Source of the DNA: Roseovarius carneus
Lineage (GTDB): Bacteria > Pseudomonadota > Alphaproteobacteria > Rhodobacterales > Rhodobacteraceae
Direction: 5' to 3'
Assembly (NCBI RefSeq): GCF_020141465.1
Contig: NZ_JAHSPD010000001.1
Location: 1,966,374-2,030,373, forward strand
DNA: 64,000 nt
Below, piece by piece: positions 44,716 to 53,940 of the stretch. The notes beneath the pieces are model-generated. The model ran no database searches and was not told where the DNA came from. It saw only the letters and a program-made list of their open reading frames with translations. Position numbers and translations under genes: made by a program. Positions within the stretch are counted from its first letter, which is position 1. Every line of letters starts with the position of its first letter.

Positions 44716-45120
44716 ATGCGTTTTATCTTTGCCGCTTTGGTGGCTCTTTTCACCGGGCTGAGCACCCCGCAGGCTATGGCGCAAGAGAGCGACGTGCGCG
44801 CCGTGATCGCGGCGCAGATTGAGGCCTTTGAGGCCGATGACTTCGAGCAGGCTTTCACATATGCCAGCCCTACGATCCGCCAGGTTTTTCGCACGCCAGA
44901 GAATTTCGGTGTGATGGTGCAGCGCGGGTTTCCGATGGTCTGGCGTCCTGCCGATGTGCGGTTCTTGGAGCTGGAAAACCGGGACGGCGCGCTCTGGCAG
45001 GACGTGATGGTCCGCGATGTGGCAGGCGATGTGTTTATCCTCGAATACGAGATGATCGAGCTTGATGCAGGTTGGAAGATCAACGGCGTGCGCATCCGCC
45101 CGGCCGTAGGCACTGCATAA
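44716..45120 (+). CDS. DUF4864 secreted protein
   Basis: A 134-residue protein: signal peptide MRFIFAALVALFTGLSTPQAMA, then DVRAVIAAQIEAFEADDFEQAFTYASPTIR and a beta-rich domain (FPMVWRPADVRFLELENRDG) ending WKINGVRIRP. The domain looks like an NTF2-like cone fold, and the family is DUF4864. AGGAGGA is ideally placed before the ATG. Periplasmic; function unknown. Confidence 0.82.
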   Translation: MRFIFAALVALFTGLSTPQAMAQESDVRAVIAAQIEAFEADDFEQAFTYASPTIRQVFRTPENFGVMVQRGFPMVWRPADVRFLELENRDGALWQDVMVRDVAGDVFILEYEMIELDAGWKINGVRIRPAVGTA

Positions 45121-45266
45121 CACCCCACCGTCACGGTGTCCCCAGCACGCGTTAACCCTTCATAGATATCTCCCCTTTCCATCCGGGCGTGCCCCGGGCT
45201 GGTGAAATGCAAGGCATGGCTTCAGCGGCCCTTTTGGGTGTCTGCGACATGTGGAAAGGGAACGAT

Positions 45267-47558
45267 ATGAACAAGGCAGTTACCGACGGGATCGTCTTCA
45301 TGCCCCCTGAATTCGGGGCGGGGCTGAACATGTGGTCCAGCGGCAATGGCACCCCCGGCTCGGACACTTATGCGGGGGCGACAAATGCGGCCCTTGTTGC
45401 GGCGGATCAGGATTTTGGCGGCGCGCTTGAGATGCAAAAGACCCAAAGCGTGCAGCGCCTGCGCTATATGGGGGAGACGCCGATCCTGCCGGGATGCTAC
45501 CTGCGCATCACCGCACGGGTGAAGGCCATCACCGGCAACCTGCCCAATGTGCGGATCGCGGGCTGGGCCGGGGCCGCGGGGGGCGGCAACGTGGCATCTG
45601 CGCAGGCCTTTGGTCCGCAGGTCACACTGGAGAATTACGGCGAGGTGGTTGAGGTCAGCGCCATCGTGGGCACGGGCGACCGTGCGGGCGTGGATATGGT
45701 GTGGGGACCAGAGCCTGTCTATGGCCATTTCGGCATCGACCTGACGGGCCCCAGCGGTGGCATCGTGCGGATTGACGACATTCGGATCGAGGATGCGACG
45801 CACGTGTTCCTGCGCGAGATGATGGATTGGGTCGATGTGCGTGATTATGGCGCGCTGGGCGATGGCACCACCGATGATCACGTAGCCTTTGAGGCGGCGG
45901 ATGCGGCGGCGAACGGGCGCGATGTGCTGGTCTCGCCCGGCACCTATTTCCTTGGCGACAGCGTGACGTTTCAGAGCAATGTGCGTTTTGAAGGCACGGT
46001 CACTATGGCGACGGAGCACGTGTTTTCGCTGACCCGAAATTACAATCTGCCCGCATATATTGATGCGTTTGGCGACGAAGAAATCGGGTTTCGTAAGGCA
46101 TTTCAAGCGCTTTTGAGCAATACCGGCCATGTGGAACTGGACATGCAGGGGAGAATCGTGTCGCTGCGCGCGCCAGTGGATATGCAGGCCGCGATCCCGG
46201 ATCGTGACAGCTATTCCCAGCGGCGCATCCTGAAGAACGGCCAGTTCTCAGCCGTGGAGGGGCCTGCATGGGACACGGATGTGATCACCAGCCAAGCGAC
46301 CTATTCCGCGTCCAACAGCCTGCGCCTGACCGGCGTGACAGACGTGGCCAACATCCCCATCGGCGCGGTGGTCGAAGGCAATGGCGTGGGCCGCGAGGTC
46401 TATGTGAGCGCGGTCAACATCTCCCAGCAGGAGGTGACGCTGAGCCAGCAGCTTTATGATGCGGAAGGCACGCAGAACTATACCTTCCGGCGGTTCAAAT
46501 ACATGCTGGATTTCTCCGGTTTCTCGCGGCTCAGCAAATTCTCAATCTCGAATGTTGAGTTTCAGGCCTCGGGTTATGGCAGCTGCGTGATGCTCCCCCA
46601 GACGGGCACCGGGTTTCACTTCCGCGATTGCTTTATCTCACGACCAAGGGATCGTGGCATCTCCAGCCCCGGTACGGGCGATCAGGGGATGAAGGTGGAT
46701 CGGTGCCAATTTTTGTCCAATGAAGACAATCTCTTGGTGTCTGAGCGCTCCTCCATCGGGCTCAATGCCAACGCCAATGATGTGAAGCTGCGCGACAACC
46801 GCATCACGCGGTTTCGCCATTTTGCGCTGCTGGCGGGTTCGTCCAATATCATCACGGGCAATCACTGGTTTCAGGGGGATACCTCCTCGGACGGCACGCG
46901 CTCGGCGGGTTTGATCCTTACGCGGATCAATTGCCGCTCCACGATTGCGACGAACTATGTCGACAATTGTTTTGTGGAATGGACCAACGAGCATGACAGC
47001 GCGCCGGAATTCTCGTCCGAGTTTTCGTTCAGCGCGCTCAACCTCGTGGACAACGTGTTTTTGGCGGGGAATGTCGCCCCTTGGTTCAGTTTTATCGTGA
47101 TCAAGCCTTACGGTACGGGGCATTTTCTCAACGGAGTGCATGTGTCGGGCAATTCGTTCCGCATCATTGATGATCCGGTGGAGCGGATCGACCGGATTGA
47201 TACCAGCTTTGCCAATCTCGACTACAACCGTTTTCGCAACGTGGTCTTCACCAACAACACGTTCGGCAACATCCAGACGCGCGTCTCAAGCCCGCTTCTT
47301 CTGGAGCATGAGCAAAACAGCGCGAGCGATGTCTGGACCGTGGAGCCGGGGCCGAACCTGCCGTTTGAGGCCTTTGCGCAGACGGTGGAATCGATCCTTC
47401 CGGCGGGGCCATTGCGCGATGCGAGCGGCAATATTGTATTCATTGCGCCCTTCTATAATGCGCGCCAAGGGCCAGACCGAAATCAGGTGCGGGTGCAGTT
47501 TGGTCAGCCTGTCAGTGGCGAGATCACGATGGTGGTGCGGATTGATGACCCGCTCTGA
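45267..47558 (+). CDS. Beta-helix (GH28/pectate-lyase-like) protein, possible GTA head-spike homologue
   Basis: A 763-residue protein without signal peptide. Residues about 1-190 form a carbohydrate-binding-like beta domain (SGNGTPGSDTYAGATNAALV, QRLRYMGETPILPGCYLRIT). From about 190 the pattern WVDVRDYGALGDGTTDDHVAF, YFLGDSV and many short asparagine-rich turns (RCQFLSNEDNLLVS, LRDNRITRF, VHVSGNSF) is a right-handed parallel beta-helix as in phage tail spikes and glycoside hydrolase 28 relatives. From memory this resembles GhsB, the capsule-binding head spike of the Rhodobacter gene transfer agent, whose gene is also away from the main GTA cluster. No other phage gene is nearby. Alternative: intracellular or secreted polysaccharide-active enzyme. 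Confidence 0.72.
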   Translation: MNKAVTDGIVFMPPEFGAGLNMWSSGNGTPGSDTYAGATNAALVAADQDFGGALEMQKTQSVQRLRYMGETPILPGCYLRITARVKAITGNLPNVRIAGWAGAAGGGNVASAQAFGPQVTLENYGEVVEVSAIVGTGDRAGVDMVWGPEPVYGHFGIDLTGPSGGIVRIDDIRIEDATHVFLREMMDWVDVRDYGALGDGTTDDHVAFEAADAAANGRDVLVSPGTYFLGDSVTFQSNVRFEGTVTMATEHVFSLTRNYNLPAYIDAFGDEEIGFRKAFQALLSNTGHVELDMQGRIVSLRAPVDMQAAIPDRDSYSQRRILKNGQFSAVEGPAWDTDVITSQATYSASNSLRLTGVTDVANIPIGAVVEGNGVGREVYVSAVNISQQEVTLSQQLYDAEGTQNYTFRRFKYMLDFSGFSRLSKFSISNVEFQASGYGSCVMLPQTGTGFHFRDCFISRPRDRGISSPGTGDQGMKVDRCQFLSNEDNLLVSERSSIGLNANANDVKLRDNRITRFRHFALLAGSSNIITGNHWFQGDTSSDGTRSAGLILTRINCRSTIATNYVDNCFVEWTNEHDSAPEFSSEFSFSALNLVDNVFLAGNVAPWFSFIVIKPYGTGHFLNGVHVSGNSFRIIDDPVERIDRIDTSFANLDYNRFRNVVFTNNTFGNIQTRVSSPLLLEHEQNSASDVWTVEPGPNLPFEAFAQTVESILPAGPLRDASGNIVFIAPFYNARQGPDRNQVRVQFGQPVSGEITMVVRIDDPL

Positions 47559-47561
47559 GTG

Positions 47562-48263
47562 TTAAAACCGCCGCCAAAACCCCAGTTTGATGCCGTAAGC
47601 TTCGGCATTCATCAGCCCGGCCGTTGCCCCCAATTCAAGGTGGCGGCCGGGCCTCACCTCCCACACAATTGACGGCGCAAAGCGCATGTAATCGGGGTCC
47701 GACATCGGCCCGCCCTGTTGCAGTTGCAAGATCATCTTGGTGCGCAGGTGCGGCTTTAGCCCGAGCGTGATGTCTGCGGTGAAGGCTGCATCCCCGTCCT
47801 CAACCATGATCTCGCCGCGCGTGTCGATGGCGAACCAGCCTTGGGTGCCCATCGCCGTGAATCCCGCTCCCAAAGAGAGGCCGGGGCGCACGGCGAGCGC
47901 GCTTGTGACCGCGCCGAATGATCCGTCGGAGAGGTCAGAGCGCAACGTGCCTGCACGCCCCACCAGCCCCGCACCGATTTCAAACGCGACCTTGATCCGG
48001 TCGCGCGAAATGGGCAGCAGGGCGAAGGCGAACGCGTTGAGGTCGCCGTCCTCGTTTGTGCCAATATCCACGCCTAGTGTGAGGTTGGGGGTCGCGCCAT
48101 ACTCGGCGTAAAGCGATGCGTAGCCGTTTGAACTGCCGCTTTCGTCAACCTCTTCTAGCAAAAGCGAGAAACTCAGGAATTTCTCGCCCTCTGCGCGCAG
48201 CCATGGCCCAGCCTGAGCGAGGTCGGGGAGCATCAGGGCCAAGAGGAGAAGGGCGCGCCACAT
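47562..48263 (-). CDS. Probable outer-membrane beta-barrel or periplasmic protein, unknown
   Basis: A 233-residue protein with a signal peptide (MWRALLLLALMLPDLAQA). The rest alternates short amphipathic strands (YASLYAEYGATPNLTLGVDIG, IKVAFEIGAGLVG, GLSLGAGFTAMG) and ends with LMNAEAYGIKLGFWRRF; the terminal Phe and alternation fit an outer-membrane beta-barrel. Function unknown. It converges on the beta-helix gene, 3 bp apart. Confidence 0.7.
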   Translation of the reverse strand: MWRALLLLALMLPDLAQAGPWLRAEGEKFLSFSLLLEEVDESGSSNGYASLYAEYGATPNLTLGVDIGTNEDGDLNAFAFALLPISRDRIKVAFEIGAGLVGRAGTLRSDLSDGSFGAVTSALAVRPGLSLGAGFTAMGTQGWFAIDTRGEIMVEDGDAAFTADITLGLKPHLRTKMILQLQQGGPMSDPDYMRFAPSIVWEVRPGRHLELGATAGLMNAEAYGIKLGFWRRF

Positions 48264-48331
48264 CCCCTAACACTTCGTTCAACTTGGTAAACGGAAGGTT
48301 AATGGCCGCGCGTTTAATGCAGCCTGTGGTG

Positions 48332-49636
48332 TTAGACGCCCAGACGATCGCGCATCGCGTACCATGTCATCGCCAGCACCAAGAGAGGCGAACGGAGCGC
48401 CGATCCGCCGGGGAATATCTGGGTGGGCACGCGTGCCATCGTATCGAACCCCTCGGCCTGTCCCTGCACCGCGCGCGCCATAAGCTGCCCCGCATGGGTG
48501 GCTGTGCCGACGCCGTGGCCGGAATAGCCCGAAGCGGTGAGAATGTTGGGGGCAAGCCGCGCCACGTAGGGCATACGCCGCATGGTGATGGCCAGCGTGC
48601 CGCCCCATGCGTAATCCACTTTTACATCGCCCAGATGCGGGAAAATCTCTGTCATTGGCTTGCGTACCAATGCGCCAATGTCCTTGGGAAAGCGGTAGCC
48701 ATAGGTCTCGCCACCGCCAAAAAGCAGACGTTTATCATGGCTGAGGCGGAAGTAATTCACCACGAATTTCGTATCCGCCACGGCCACGTCGCGGGCCAGA
48801 ACGCGGGCAGCATCATCGCCCAGAGGTTCTGTCGCGGCGATGAAATTGTTGATCGGCATGACGCGCGCCGCGACCTTGCTGTTGAGGCCCCCGAGATAGC
48901 CGTTGCAACCTAAGATCACATGATCCGCTTTGATCGCGCCATGGTCGGTGCGCACCTGCGTTTTGGTTCCGGGGTCAATATCCTGCACCCGGCTACGCTC
49001 GTAAATCCGCACGCCTGCCTTGGCCGCCGCCGCCGCCAAACCCAGCGCATAGCGCAAAGGGTGCAGGTGTGCCGCCCCCATATCAAGGGTACCGCCGTGA
49101 TAGCGCGGGGAGGGGCAGATGGCGTGCATTTGGTCTGCGTCGAGCTTCTCGATCTTGGTATAGCCATAGCGCTCGGTCAGGTGGTCCGCTTCGGCGTGTA
49201 CCTCCTGCATCTCGGATTTGGAAAACGCTGTGTGGGCGATGCCGGGTTTGAGATGGCAATCAATAGAGTGCTTTGAAATCAGGTGTTTGACGAGATCCTT
49301 GGCATCTTCGGCCAAGTCCCAGAGCTTGGCTGCATCCTGCGCGCCCATCAGCTTCTCAATGCCGTGCTGGTCCATCCGCTGCCCGCTGCCAAGCTGCCCG
49401 CCATTGCGCCCGGACGCGCCAAAGCCCACGCGGTGCGCCTCCAGAAGTGCGACGTCAAACCCCGCCTCGGCCAGATGCAGCGCGGCGGAAAGCCCGGTAA
49501 AGCCGCCGCCGATGACGACCACGTCTGCTTTGTGCTGGCCCTTGAGGGGCGCAAAGGCCTCCAATGGCGCGCAGGTCGCGGCATACCAGCTGTCGGGATA
49601 AGTCCCTGCGCGGTCATTGGCGTAAAGCAGGTCCAT
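48332..49636 (-). CDS. FAD-dependent oxidoreductase (gamma-glutamylputrescine oxidase/PuuB type)
   Basis: DAO-family flavoprotein of 434 residues. The dinucleotide-binding motif is VVVIGGGFTGLSAALHLAEAG (about 39-59), followed by GFGASGRNGGQLGSGQR, the PuuB/amino-oxidase pattern, and the C-terminal GYSGHGVGTATHAGQ. It is the last gene of the cluster, 4 bp after the PuuA-like synthetase. With PuuA, such an enzyme oxidatively deaminates a gamma-glutamylated amine. Substrate (putrescine or another amine) is inferred from context only. Confidence 0.85.
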   Translation of the reverse strand: MDLLYANDRAGTYPDSWYAATCAPLEAFAPLKGQHKADVVVIGGGFTGLSAALHLAEAGFDVALLEAHRVGFGASGRNGGQLGSGQRMDQHGIEKLMGAQDAAKLWDLAEDAKDLVKHLISKHSIDCHLKPGIAHTAFSKSEMQEVHAEADHLTERYGYTKIEKLDADQMHAICPSPRYHGGTLDMGAAHLHPLRYALGLAAAAAKAGVRIYERSRVQDIDPGTKTQVRTDHGAIKADHVILGCNGYLGGLNSKVAARVMPINNFIAATEPLGDDAARVLARDVAVADTKFVVNYFRLSHDKRLLFGGGETYGYRFPKDIGALVRKPMTEIFPHLGDVKVDYAWGGTLAITMRRMPYVARLAPNILTASGYSGHGVGTATHAGQLMARAVQGQAEGFDTMARVPTQIFPGGSALRSPLLVLAMTWYAMRDRLGV

Positions 49637-49640
49637 TAGA

Positions 49641-50999
49641 TCAGACGTTGAGCAGCAGGTGTTCGCGCTCCCACGGGGAGATGACTTGCAGAAATTCTTC
49701 GTATTCGGCGCGTTTCACGATGGAATAGACGCGCGCAAATTCGGGGTGCAGGACCTCGTGCAGGCGCGTCGCCTCGTCAAAGAGATCGAGGGCCTCGCCC
49801 AGAACTTGGGGGATATCGCTTTCGCCCTGATAGGCGTCGCCCTTGGCCTCATCCAAGGGCATTTTCGCATCTTCAAGCCCCAGAAGACCGCAGGCCAGCG
49901 AAGCCGCGATGCAGAGATATGGATTGCAATCCATCCCCGCCAGACGGTTTTCGACCCGGCGCGCGGCGGGGCTGGAGATGGGGATGCGGATGCCCGTTGT
50001 GCGGTTGTCGCGCGCCCAGGCAAGGTTGATCGGGGCGGCGTGATCCTTGACGTAGCGGCGGTAGGAATTGACGTAGGGCGCCATCACCGCGATGGCCGAG
50101 GGCATGTGATTTTGCAGACCTGCGATGAAATGATAAAACGCAGGGGTTTCAACGCCTTCCTCATCGACAAAGATGTTCTGTCCGGTCTCGATATCCACAA
50201 GGGAGTGGTGGATATGCATGGCACTGCCCGGTTCATCCGCGATGGGTTTTGCCATGAAGGTGGCAAAGCAATCATGGCGCATCGCCGCCTCGCGGATCAG
50301 GCGTTTGAAGTGAAAGACCTCATCGGCCAGCTTGATGGGATCACCATGCGCAAGGTTAATCTCCAATTGGCCCGCGCCGCCCTCTTGGGTGATGCCGTCG
50401 ATCTCAAAGCCCTGCGCCTCGGCGAAATCATAGATATCGTCGATCACCGGGCCGAACTCGTCCACAGCGGTCATGGAATAGGCCTGCCGCGCGGCGGCGG
50501 GGCGGCCCGTGCGGCCCATCATCGGCTTGATGTCATGGGCTGGGTCGATGTTGCGCGCGACGAGGAAGAATTCCATTTCTGGCGCTACCACGGCTTTGAG
50601 GCCGCGTTTGGCATACATCTCCACCACGCGGCGCAGCACGTTACGCGGGGCATAGGGGATCGGCTCGCCCGCGCCGTCAAAGCAATCATGGATCACTTGC
50701 AGCGTCCAATCGCCGGTCCAGGGCGCGGCGGTTGCGGTGCTCATGTCGGGCACCAAAACCATGTCCTGTTCGATGAAGCCAGCCTCGCCCGCTGCTTCGC
50801 CCCAGTCGCCGGTGATGGTTTGGTAAAAGATCGAATCCGGTAGGTGAAAGAATTCCTGCTTGGCGAATTTGCTGGCAGGGACGGCCTTGCCGCGCGCGAT
50901 ACCGGGCAGGTCTGAGACGATGCATTCCACCTCATCTAGGCGACGCCCCTCAAGAAAGGCGGCGGCAGCTTTGGGCAGCTTGTCAGTCCAATGGGCCAT
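49641..50999 (-). CDS. Glutamine-synthetase-family ligase (PuuA-like)
   Basis: A 452-residue member of the GS superfamily that adenylates glutamate and joins it to an amine. The catalytic domain has VVAPEMEFFLV, ITQEGGAGQLEINLAHGDP, SAMHIHHSL, then NRTTGIRIP and ENRLAGMDCNPYL, the GS metal- and nucleotide-binding blocks. It belongs to the gamma-glutamylpolyamine synthetase branch, not to GlnA: the adenylylation loop is missing. The start overlaps the amidotransferase stop by 1 bp (TGATG). It is probably the functional gamma-glutamyl ligase of the cluster. Confidence 0.88.
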   Translation of the reverse strand: MAHWTDKLPKAAAAFLEGRRLDEVECIVSDLPGIARGKAVPASKFAKQEFFHLPDSIFYQTITGDWGEAAGEAGFIEQDMVLVPDMSTATAAPWTGDWTLQVIHDCFDGAGEPIPYAPRNVLRRVVEMYAKRGLKAVVAPEMEFFLVARNIDPAHDIKPMMGRTGRPAAARQAYSMTAVDEFGPVIDDIYDFAEAQGFEIDGITQEGGAGQLEINLAHGDPIKLADEVFHFKRLIREAAMRHDCFATFMAKPIADEPGSAMHIHHSLVDIETGQNIFVDEEGVETPAFYHFIAGLQNHMPSAIAVMAPYVNSYRRYVKDHAAPINLAWARDNRTTGIRIPISSPAARRVENRLAGMDCNPYLCIAASLACGLLGLEDAKMPLDEAKGDAYQGESDIPQVLGEALDLFDEATRLHEVLHPEFARVYSIVKRAEYEEFLQVISPWEREHLLLNV

Positions 51000-51676
51000 C
51001 AGGCACCTCGTTTCAGGAAGGCGGCCATCCGATTGGCCAGAAGGTCATTATGAACCGGCGCGCGCACATGGGATTTGGCGGCATCCAGAAGCGGGTCGGG
51101 CACCACGCCGCGCCCGCGCGTCTCAATCAGGCGCGAGACAAAATCGGGGGTATGCTCGGGGTGGGGCTGCACGGTGAAGATACGGTCGCCGTAAAGCAGC
51201 GCCGCATTTTGGCAAAACGCGTTGCCGCCCACAACTTGGGCGGTTTCGGGAACCGCTGTGACCTGATCCTGATGCCACGCATAAAGCGTGACGGGCGCGC
51301 CTTCGATCTCATAGTCTGTGCGACCCACGGCCCAGCCATCCTTGAATTTCTCGACCTTCCCGCCCATCGCCTGCGCGATCACTTGGTGGCCAAAGCAGAT
51401 GCCGACCATGGGCCGTCCATCCGCATAGACATCACGGATAAACTGCTCCAGCGGCGCGATCCATGGCAGCGCTTCATAGGCGCCGTGTTTGGACCCGGTG
51501 ATCAGATAGCCATCACAGGCGTCCACCCCTTCGGGGAAGAGGCCATCCACCACGTCATAGGTTTCATAGCTGAACCCATGCCCGTCGAGCAGGCGGGAGA
51601 ACATGGCGTCGTAGTCGCCCATATCCTTCAGGATATCATCTGGCGCATGACCAGTTTGCAAAATGCCGATTTTCAA
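50999..51676 (-). CDS. Class I glutamine amidotransferase (GMP-synthase-like/PuuD-related)
   Basis: A 225-residue class I GATase; nucleophile Cys94 in MVGICFGHQVIAQ and His/Glu in VQPHPEH. Such stand-alone domains in polyamine clusters can hydrolyse gamma-glutamyl bonds. I choose the TTG at 51676 (KIGILQTGHAP follows) because TGAGG stands six bases upstream; an ATG at 51688 lacks a ribosome-binding site and is inside the 37-bp palindrome. The upstream gene's stop is 74 bp away. Translation coupling with the next gene. Confidence 0.85.
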   Translation of the reverse strand: MKIGILQTGHAPDDILKDMGDYDAMFSRLLDGHGFSYETYDVVDGLFPEGVDACDGYLITGSKHGAYEALPWIAPLEQFIRDVYADGRPMVGICFGHQVIAQAMGGKVEKFKDGWAVGRTDYEIEGAPVTLYAWHQDQVTAVPETAQVVGGNAFCQNAALLYGDRIFTVQPHPEHTPDFVSRLIETRGRGVVPDPLLDAAKSHVRAPVHNDLLANRMAAFLKRGA

Positions 51677-51713
51677 GGCTAGCCTCATAATTTGATCAAA
51701 TGTGAGGCTAGCC
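51677..51713. promoter_or_regulatory. 37-bp near-perfect palindrome at the start of the amidotransferase gene
   Basis: GGCTAGCCTCA (51677-51687) is matched by its complement TGAGGCTAGCC (51703-51713); the centre holds ATTTGATCAAAT. The 3' arm as read on the minus strand contains TGAGG, the best ribosome-binding site for the TTG start at 51676. It may be an operator or an RNA hairpin that hides this site. Confidence 0.8.
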
Positions 51714-51750
51714 GAGCGTCATGCCCCCGGCAAGCCCCCTTGTTATGTCC

Positions 51751-53067
51751 TCAGACCTTTTCGAGATAGACCTTCCAGTGATTTTCTACGGGCAGTTGGC
51801 TCATATGCTCCAGCTCTTGGCGTTTGGTCATCACAAGGTTGCGGATGAGGCGCGGATCGAAGATGCGCTTCATCTGAGCGCTGGCCTCAAAATCATTGAT
51901 CGCGGTGGCCCAATCTTCCGAGAGTTGTGGCAGGTCTTGATCATAGGCACTGCCGGTGATGGGGGCGGGGGGCTCGACCCCGTCTTCGATCCCCGTCAGG
52001 GCGGCACCAAGGATCACGGCGAAGGTGAGATAGGGGTTGATATCACCCCCGGCCACGCGGTGTTCAATCCGCCGTGCGGCGGGCGCGCCGCCGGGGATGC
52101 GGATCGCGGCGGTGCGGTTTTCATAGGCCCAGCTGATGGCTGTGGGGGCATGTGCGCCCGGCACCATGCGCTCAAAACTGTTGGCATGTGGCGCCATGAT
52201 CAGTGTGGAGGGGCGCAGCGCCTTGAGGCAGCCTGCAACCGCATGGCGCAACGCATCCGTCCCACGCGGGCCGCCATCATTGAAGATGTTCGCGCCCTCC
52301 GCATCCAGCACCGAGAAATGCATATGCATCCCATTGCCGCTATCGCCGGGAAAGGGCTTGGCCATGAAGGTGGCGGCCATGCCGAATTTATTGGCCAGCC
52401 CCCGGATCAGGCTTTTGAAGAACCAGGTATCATCGGCGGCGCGCAACGCGTCTTGGTGGTTCAGCGTGATCTCGAACTGGCCGACCCCCGCCTCGGATGT
52501 GGTGGTCTGCGCCTCAATCCCCATCGCGGCGCAGCCATCATAGAGCGCCGAAAGGAACGGATCGAACGTGTCCATCTGGCTGAGCGAGAGGATCTCTGAG
52601 GCCACGACGCGCCGCCCGCTGCGCGGGTCGCGCACATGGCGCGGGCGCTTGCCAGCATCATCCACAAGAGTGAATTCAAGCTCGGTCGAGGCGATCACCT
52701 GCCATCCCCGCGCGTGGTATCTTTCCAGCACGATCTTCAGCGCATGGCGCGGATCGCCATAAAAGGGTGTGCCATCATCAAGATACATCATCATCGGCAC
52801 CAGCGGCTGCACCGAGTCGAGCCAGGGCAGCGGCATCGCGCCGCGATTTGTGGGCCTGAGTATCCCGTCCGCATCGCCGGTTTCAAAGACGAGTGGGCTA
52901 TCCTCGATATCGGCCCCCATGATATCCACATTGAGCACCGAGAGCGGCATGCGCACCGCCCCCCCCTCAAGCTTTGTGGCATAGCTGGCAGGCACGCGCT
53001 TGCCGCGCATCTGTCCGTTCAGATCAACGGCTGCCACGCGAAATGTGGATGCTCCGTAAATATCCAT
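51751..53067 (-). CDS. Second glutamine-synthetase-family protein
   Basis: A 438-residue GS-superfamily protein. It lacks the longer N-terminus of the first homologue and begins MDIYGASTFRVAAVDLNGQMRGKRV. The catalytic blocks are STELEFTLVD, SEAGVGQFEITLNHQD, GMHMHFSVLD, NRTAAIRIPGG and HRVAGGDINPYL, so the fold and active site look complete. The two paralogues are clearly diverged, suggesting different amines or a two-step use. AAGGAGAG precedes the start. It follows the ABC permease genes with 32 bp between. Confidence 0.87.
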   Translation of the reverse strand: MDIYGASTFRVAAVDLNGQMRGKRVPASYATKLEGGAVRMPLSVLNVDIMGADIEDSPLVFETGDADGILRPTNRGAMPLPWLDSVQPLVPMMMYLDDGTPFYGDPRHALKIVLERYHARGWQVIASTELEFTLVDDAGKRPRHVRDPRSGRRVVASEILSLSQMDTFDPFLSALYDGCAAMGIEAQTTTSEAGVGQFEITLNHQDALRAADDTWFFKSLIRGLANKFGMAATFMAKPFPGDSGNGMHMHFSVLDAEGANIFNDGGPRGTDALRHAVAGCLKALRPSTLIMAPHANSFERMVPGAHAPTAISWAYENRTAAIRIPGGAPAARRIEHRVAGGDINPYLTFAVILGAALTGIEDGVEPPAPITGSAYDQDLPQLSEDWATAINDFEASAQMKRIFDPRLIRNLVMTKRQELEHMSQLPVENHWKVYLEKV

Positions 53068-53099
53068 GGGTCTCTCCTTGGCCTTGGCCGGAGATAGAT

Positions 53100-53906
53100 T
53101 TACCTGATCAGGCTGAGACGCAAGCGAATTCGCTGCCGGGCGTCTTGGGGCAGATGCCGATTGAGCCGTTTGTTGATCAGACCCATGCCGCCAATCAACA
53201 GCAGGCTGAGGCAAATGAAATAGCCCGCGAGGATGGGGTAGGGCACGAAGGGATTGAATGTCTTGTCGGCAAAGAAATTGGCGTAATAAAGCGCATCGCC
53301 TTTTTGCTGCCACGCAGGAAAGCCCGTGAAAAAGACGAGCGTGGTGGCGTGGAAAAGAAAGATCGCCTCGTTCGTATAGGCGGGCCAGGCAAGCCGCAGC
53401 ATGGTGGGCCAGATGATACGGCGAAACCGGGTCCAGCCAGTGAAGCCGTAAGCATCCGCCGCCTCCACATCCCCCTTGGGGATAGAGCGCAGCGCGCCAT
53501 AGAAAATCTCACCCGAATAGGCGGCCGTGTTGAGGAACAGTACGATGAGCGCGCCCAGCCATGCTGAGGTGAAGGGGTCAAAAATGGGGCTGACGCCCTT
53601 GAGGCTGAGAAAGAGGAAATAGGCGAAGAAAAACTGGATGAAGAGCGGCGAGCCCCGAAAGACAAAAATGAACCATGTGGAGGGTTTGCGCAGCCACGGG
53701 TTCGCGCTGCCCTTGCCAAGTGCTACGGCCGTGGCGAGGAAAAACCCGGTGATCAGGGCAACAACGCCGAAATAGACGTTCCAGATCATGCCCGAGCCGA
53801 TGAGGGTGAAATGCTCACACAGCGTGAACCCCTCGCGCGGCAGCAGCCGCTCGCCATAGCCCAGTGAGCGGAATGCGTAGTCCTGAACGGTTTGCCAGCA
53901 CGACAT
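53100..53906 (-). CDS. Amino-acid ABC transporter permease (HisM-like)
   Basis: Inner-membrane permease of the polar amino acid family, 268 residues, about five membrane segments. The EAA loop stands as ALRSIPKGDVEAADAYGFTG. The first segment has NVYFGVVALITGFFLATAVAL. Start 53906 follows the other permease gene's end by 34 bp. It forms a heterodimer with the HisQ-like partner. Codon use normal. Confidence 0.9.
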   Translation of the reverse strand: MSCWQTVQDYAFRSLGYGERLLPREGFTLCEHFTLIGSGMIWNVYFGVVALITGFFLATAVALGKGSANPWLRKPSTWFIFVFRGSPLFIQFFFAYFLFLSLKGVSPIFDPFTSAWLGALIVLFLNTAAYSGEIFYGALRSIPKGDVEAADAYGFTGWTRFRRIIWPTMLRLAWPAYTNEAIFLFHATTLVFFTGFPAWQQKGDALYYANFFADKTFNPFVPYPILAGYFICLSLLLIGGMGLINKRLNRHLPQDARQRIRLRLSLIR

Positions 53907-53940
53907 TATGCGGCCCTCTGGAGGAAGGGAGATAGAGGGC

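Noticed and set aside
45267..47558. Prophage region around the beta-helix protein
   Set aside because: No capsid, terminase, portal, tail or integrase gene lies nearby; flanking genes are ordinary.
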